Positions 63,322-64,000 of a stretch of 64,000 bases of DNA are shown here, one piece after another; within the stretch, counting starts at the first letter, position 1, and each line of letters opens with the position of its first letter. Under the pieces are notes generated by a model. That model saw nothing but the letters and a program-made list of their open reading frames with translations, was not told the DNA's origin and did not search any database. The stretch is from Klebsiella terrigena (GTDB lineage Bacteria; Pseudomonadota; Gammaproteobacteria; Enterobacterales; Enterobacteriaceae). The position numbers were made by a program, and so were the translations under genes. The DNA is taken from positions 62,001-126,000 of the forward strand of contig NZ_BJNO01000005.1 of assembly GCF_006539725.1 (NCBI RefSeq). The letters are read 5' to 3'.

Positions 63322-64000
63322 ATGAAAGCAGCGCCGAAAACGCCAAGACCAAAACGTCAGGAAGAACAGGCCAACTTTATCAGTTGGCGTTTTGCGTTGC
63401 TGTGCGGCTGTATTCTGCTGGCTCTGACTTTCCTGCTGGGCCGCGTGGCGTGGCTGCAGGTTATCAGCCCGGACATGCTGGTGCGTCAGGGCGATATGCG
63501 CTCTCTGCGCGTACAGGAAGTGTCAACCGCGCGCGGGATGATTACCGACCGTTCGGGTCGTCCGCTGGCGGTGAGCGTGCCGGTGAAGGCGATCTGGGCC
63601 GATCCGAAAGAGCTGCACGATGCCGGCGGCGTCACCCTCGACAACCGCTGGAAAGCGCTGGCGGATGCGCTGAATATGCCGCTGGATCAGCTGGCGTCGC
63701 GCATCAACACCAACCCGAGAATGCGCTTTATCTATCTGGCTCGTCAGGTCAATCCTGATATGGCCGACTACATCAGAAAGCTCAAGCTGCCGGGGATCCA
63801 CCTGCGCGAAGAGTCGCGCCGTTACTACCCGTCAGGCGAAGTCACCTCTCACCTTATCGGCTTTACCAACGTCGATAGCCAGGGCATTGAGGGCGTTGAG
63901 AAGAGCTTTGACAAATGGCTTACCGGCCAGCCGGGCGAGCGTATCGTGCGTAAAGACCGCTATGGCCGCGTCATCGAAGATATCTCTTCGACCGACAGCC
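63322..64000 (+). CDS. ftsI: Peptidoglycan DD-transpeptidase PBP3, 5' part only
   Basis: The septal transpeptidase, partner of FtsW; target of aztreonam and cephalexin. Only the first 226 codons lie in the window, cut by the right edge. They show the cytoplasmic tail, membrane anchor at about 20-40 (FALLCGCILLALTFLLGR) and the start of the non-catalytic pedestal domain (RGMITDRSGRPLAVS, SRRYYPSGEVTSHLIGF). The catalytic Ser lies beyond the edge. ATG at 63322, 15 nt after ftsL. Confidence 0.96.
   Translation, partial: MKAAPKTPRPKRQEEQANFISWRFALLCGCILLALTFLLGRVAWLQVISPDMLVRQGDMRSLRVQEVSTARGMITDRSGRPLAVSVPVKAIWADPKELHDAGGVTLDNRWKALADALNMPLDQLASRINTNPRMRFIYLARQVNPDMADYIRKLKLPGIHLREESRRYYPSGEVTSHLIGFTNVDSQGIEGVEKSFDKWLTGQPGERIVRKDRYGRVIEDISSTDS

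Overview
The window is chromosomal backbone from an enterobacterium of the Klebsiella/Raoultella group. Gene order follows the E. coli 0-2 minute region almost exactly: dapB, carAB, kefFC, folA, apaH-apaG-rsmA-pdxA-surA-lptD, djlA, rluA-rapA-polB, araDAB/araC, yabI, thiQPB, sgrR/sgrS/setA, leuDCBA-leuL, leuO, ilvIH, cra, mraZ-rsmH-ftsL-ftsI. Protein lengths and motifs match the E. coli products closely. The differences point to Klebsiella: a citW-citX transporter/citrate-lyase-assembly pair with its own two-component system sits between djlA and rluA, an aroD-type dehydratase sits between setA and leuD, and a ketogluconate module occupies the position where E. coli K-12 carries the carnitine/fix genes. 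The exact species cannot be named from the sequence alone.

Layout. 1-2.8 kb: a divergent pair, a two-domain PMI-type cupin protein running off the left edge and a LacI-family regulator, with three near-palindromic operators between them. 3-8.7 kb: lysine (dapB) and carbamoyl phosphate (carAB) synthesis; the carAB control region keeps the PurR box, both promoters and the two ARG boxes. 8.8-14.8 kb: a small lipoprotein and the ketogluconate/gluconate module (yhcH-family gene, idnK, idnO, LacI regulator, 2-hydroxyacid dehydrogenase, MFS porter). 14.8-18 kb: glutathione-gated potassium efflux (kefFC) and folA. 18-25 kb: the lptD-surA-pdxA-rsmA-apaG-apaH operon, joining outer membrane assembly, vitamin B6, 16S rRNA methylation and dinucleotide hydrolysis. 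25-30.7 kb: djlA and the second citrate cluster. 30.7-46.4 kb: rluA, rapA, polB, the arabinose regulon, yabI and the thiamin ABC transporter with its TPP riboswitch. 46.4-49.7 kb: the sugar-phosphate stress locus sgrR/sgrS(sgrT)/setA. 49.7-59.8 kb: aroD-type gene, leucine operon with leader peptide and attenuator, leuO, ilvIH. 59.9-64 kb: cra and the start of the division and cell wall (dcw) cluster, cut in ftsI.

No insertion sequence, prophage, CRISPR array, rRNA gene or intact tRNA gene was seen, and nothing in the window looks like a wholly unknown multi-gene system. The most unusual items are an SgrS small RNA with an 84-nt stretch, absent from E. coli SgrS as remembered, placed right after its mRNA-pairing segment; a CitX protein with altered acidic and cysteine motifs; the kinase-like/cupin two-domain protein at the left edge; a hairpin-bearing spacer splitting surA from pdxA; and the extra aroD. 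Comparisons with E. coli are from memory, not from a search.
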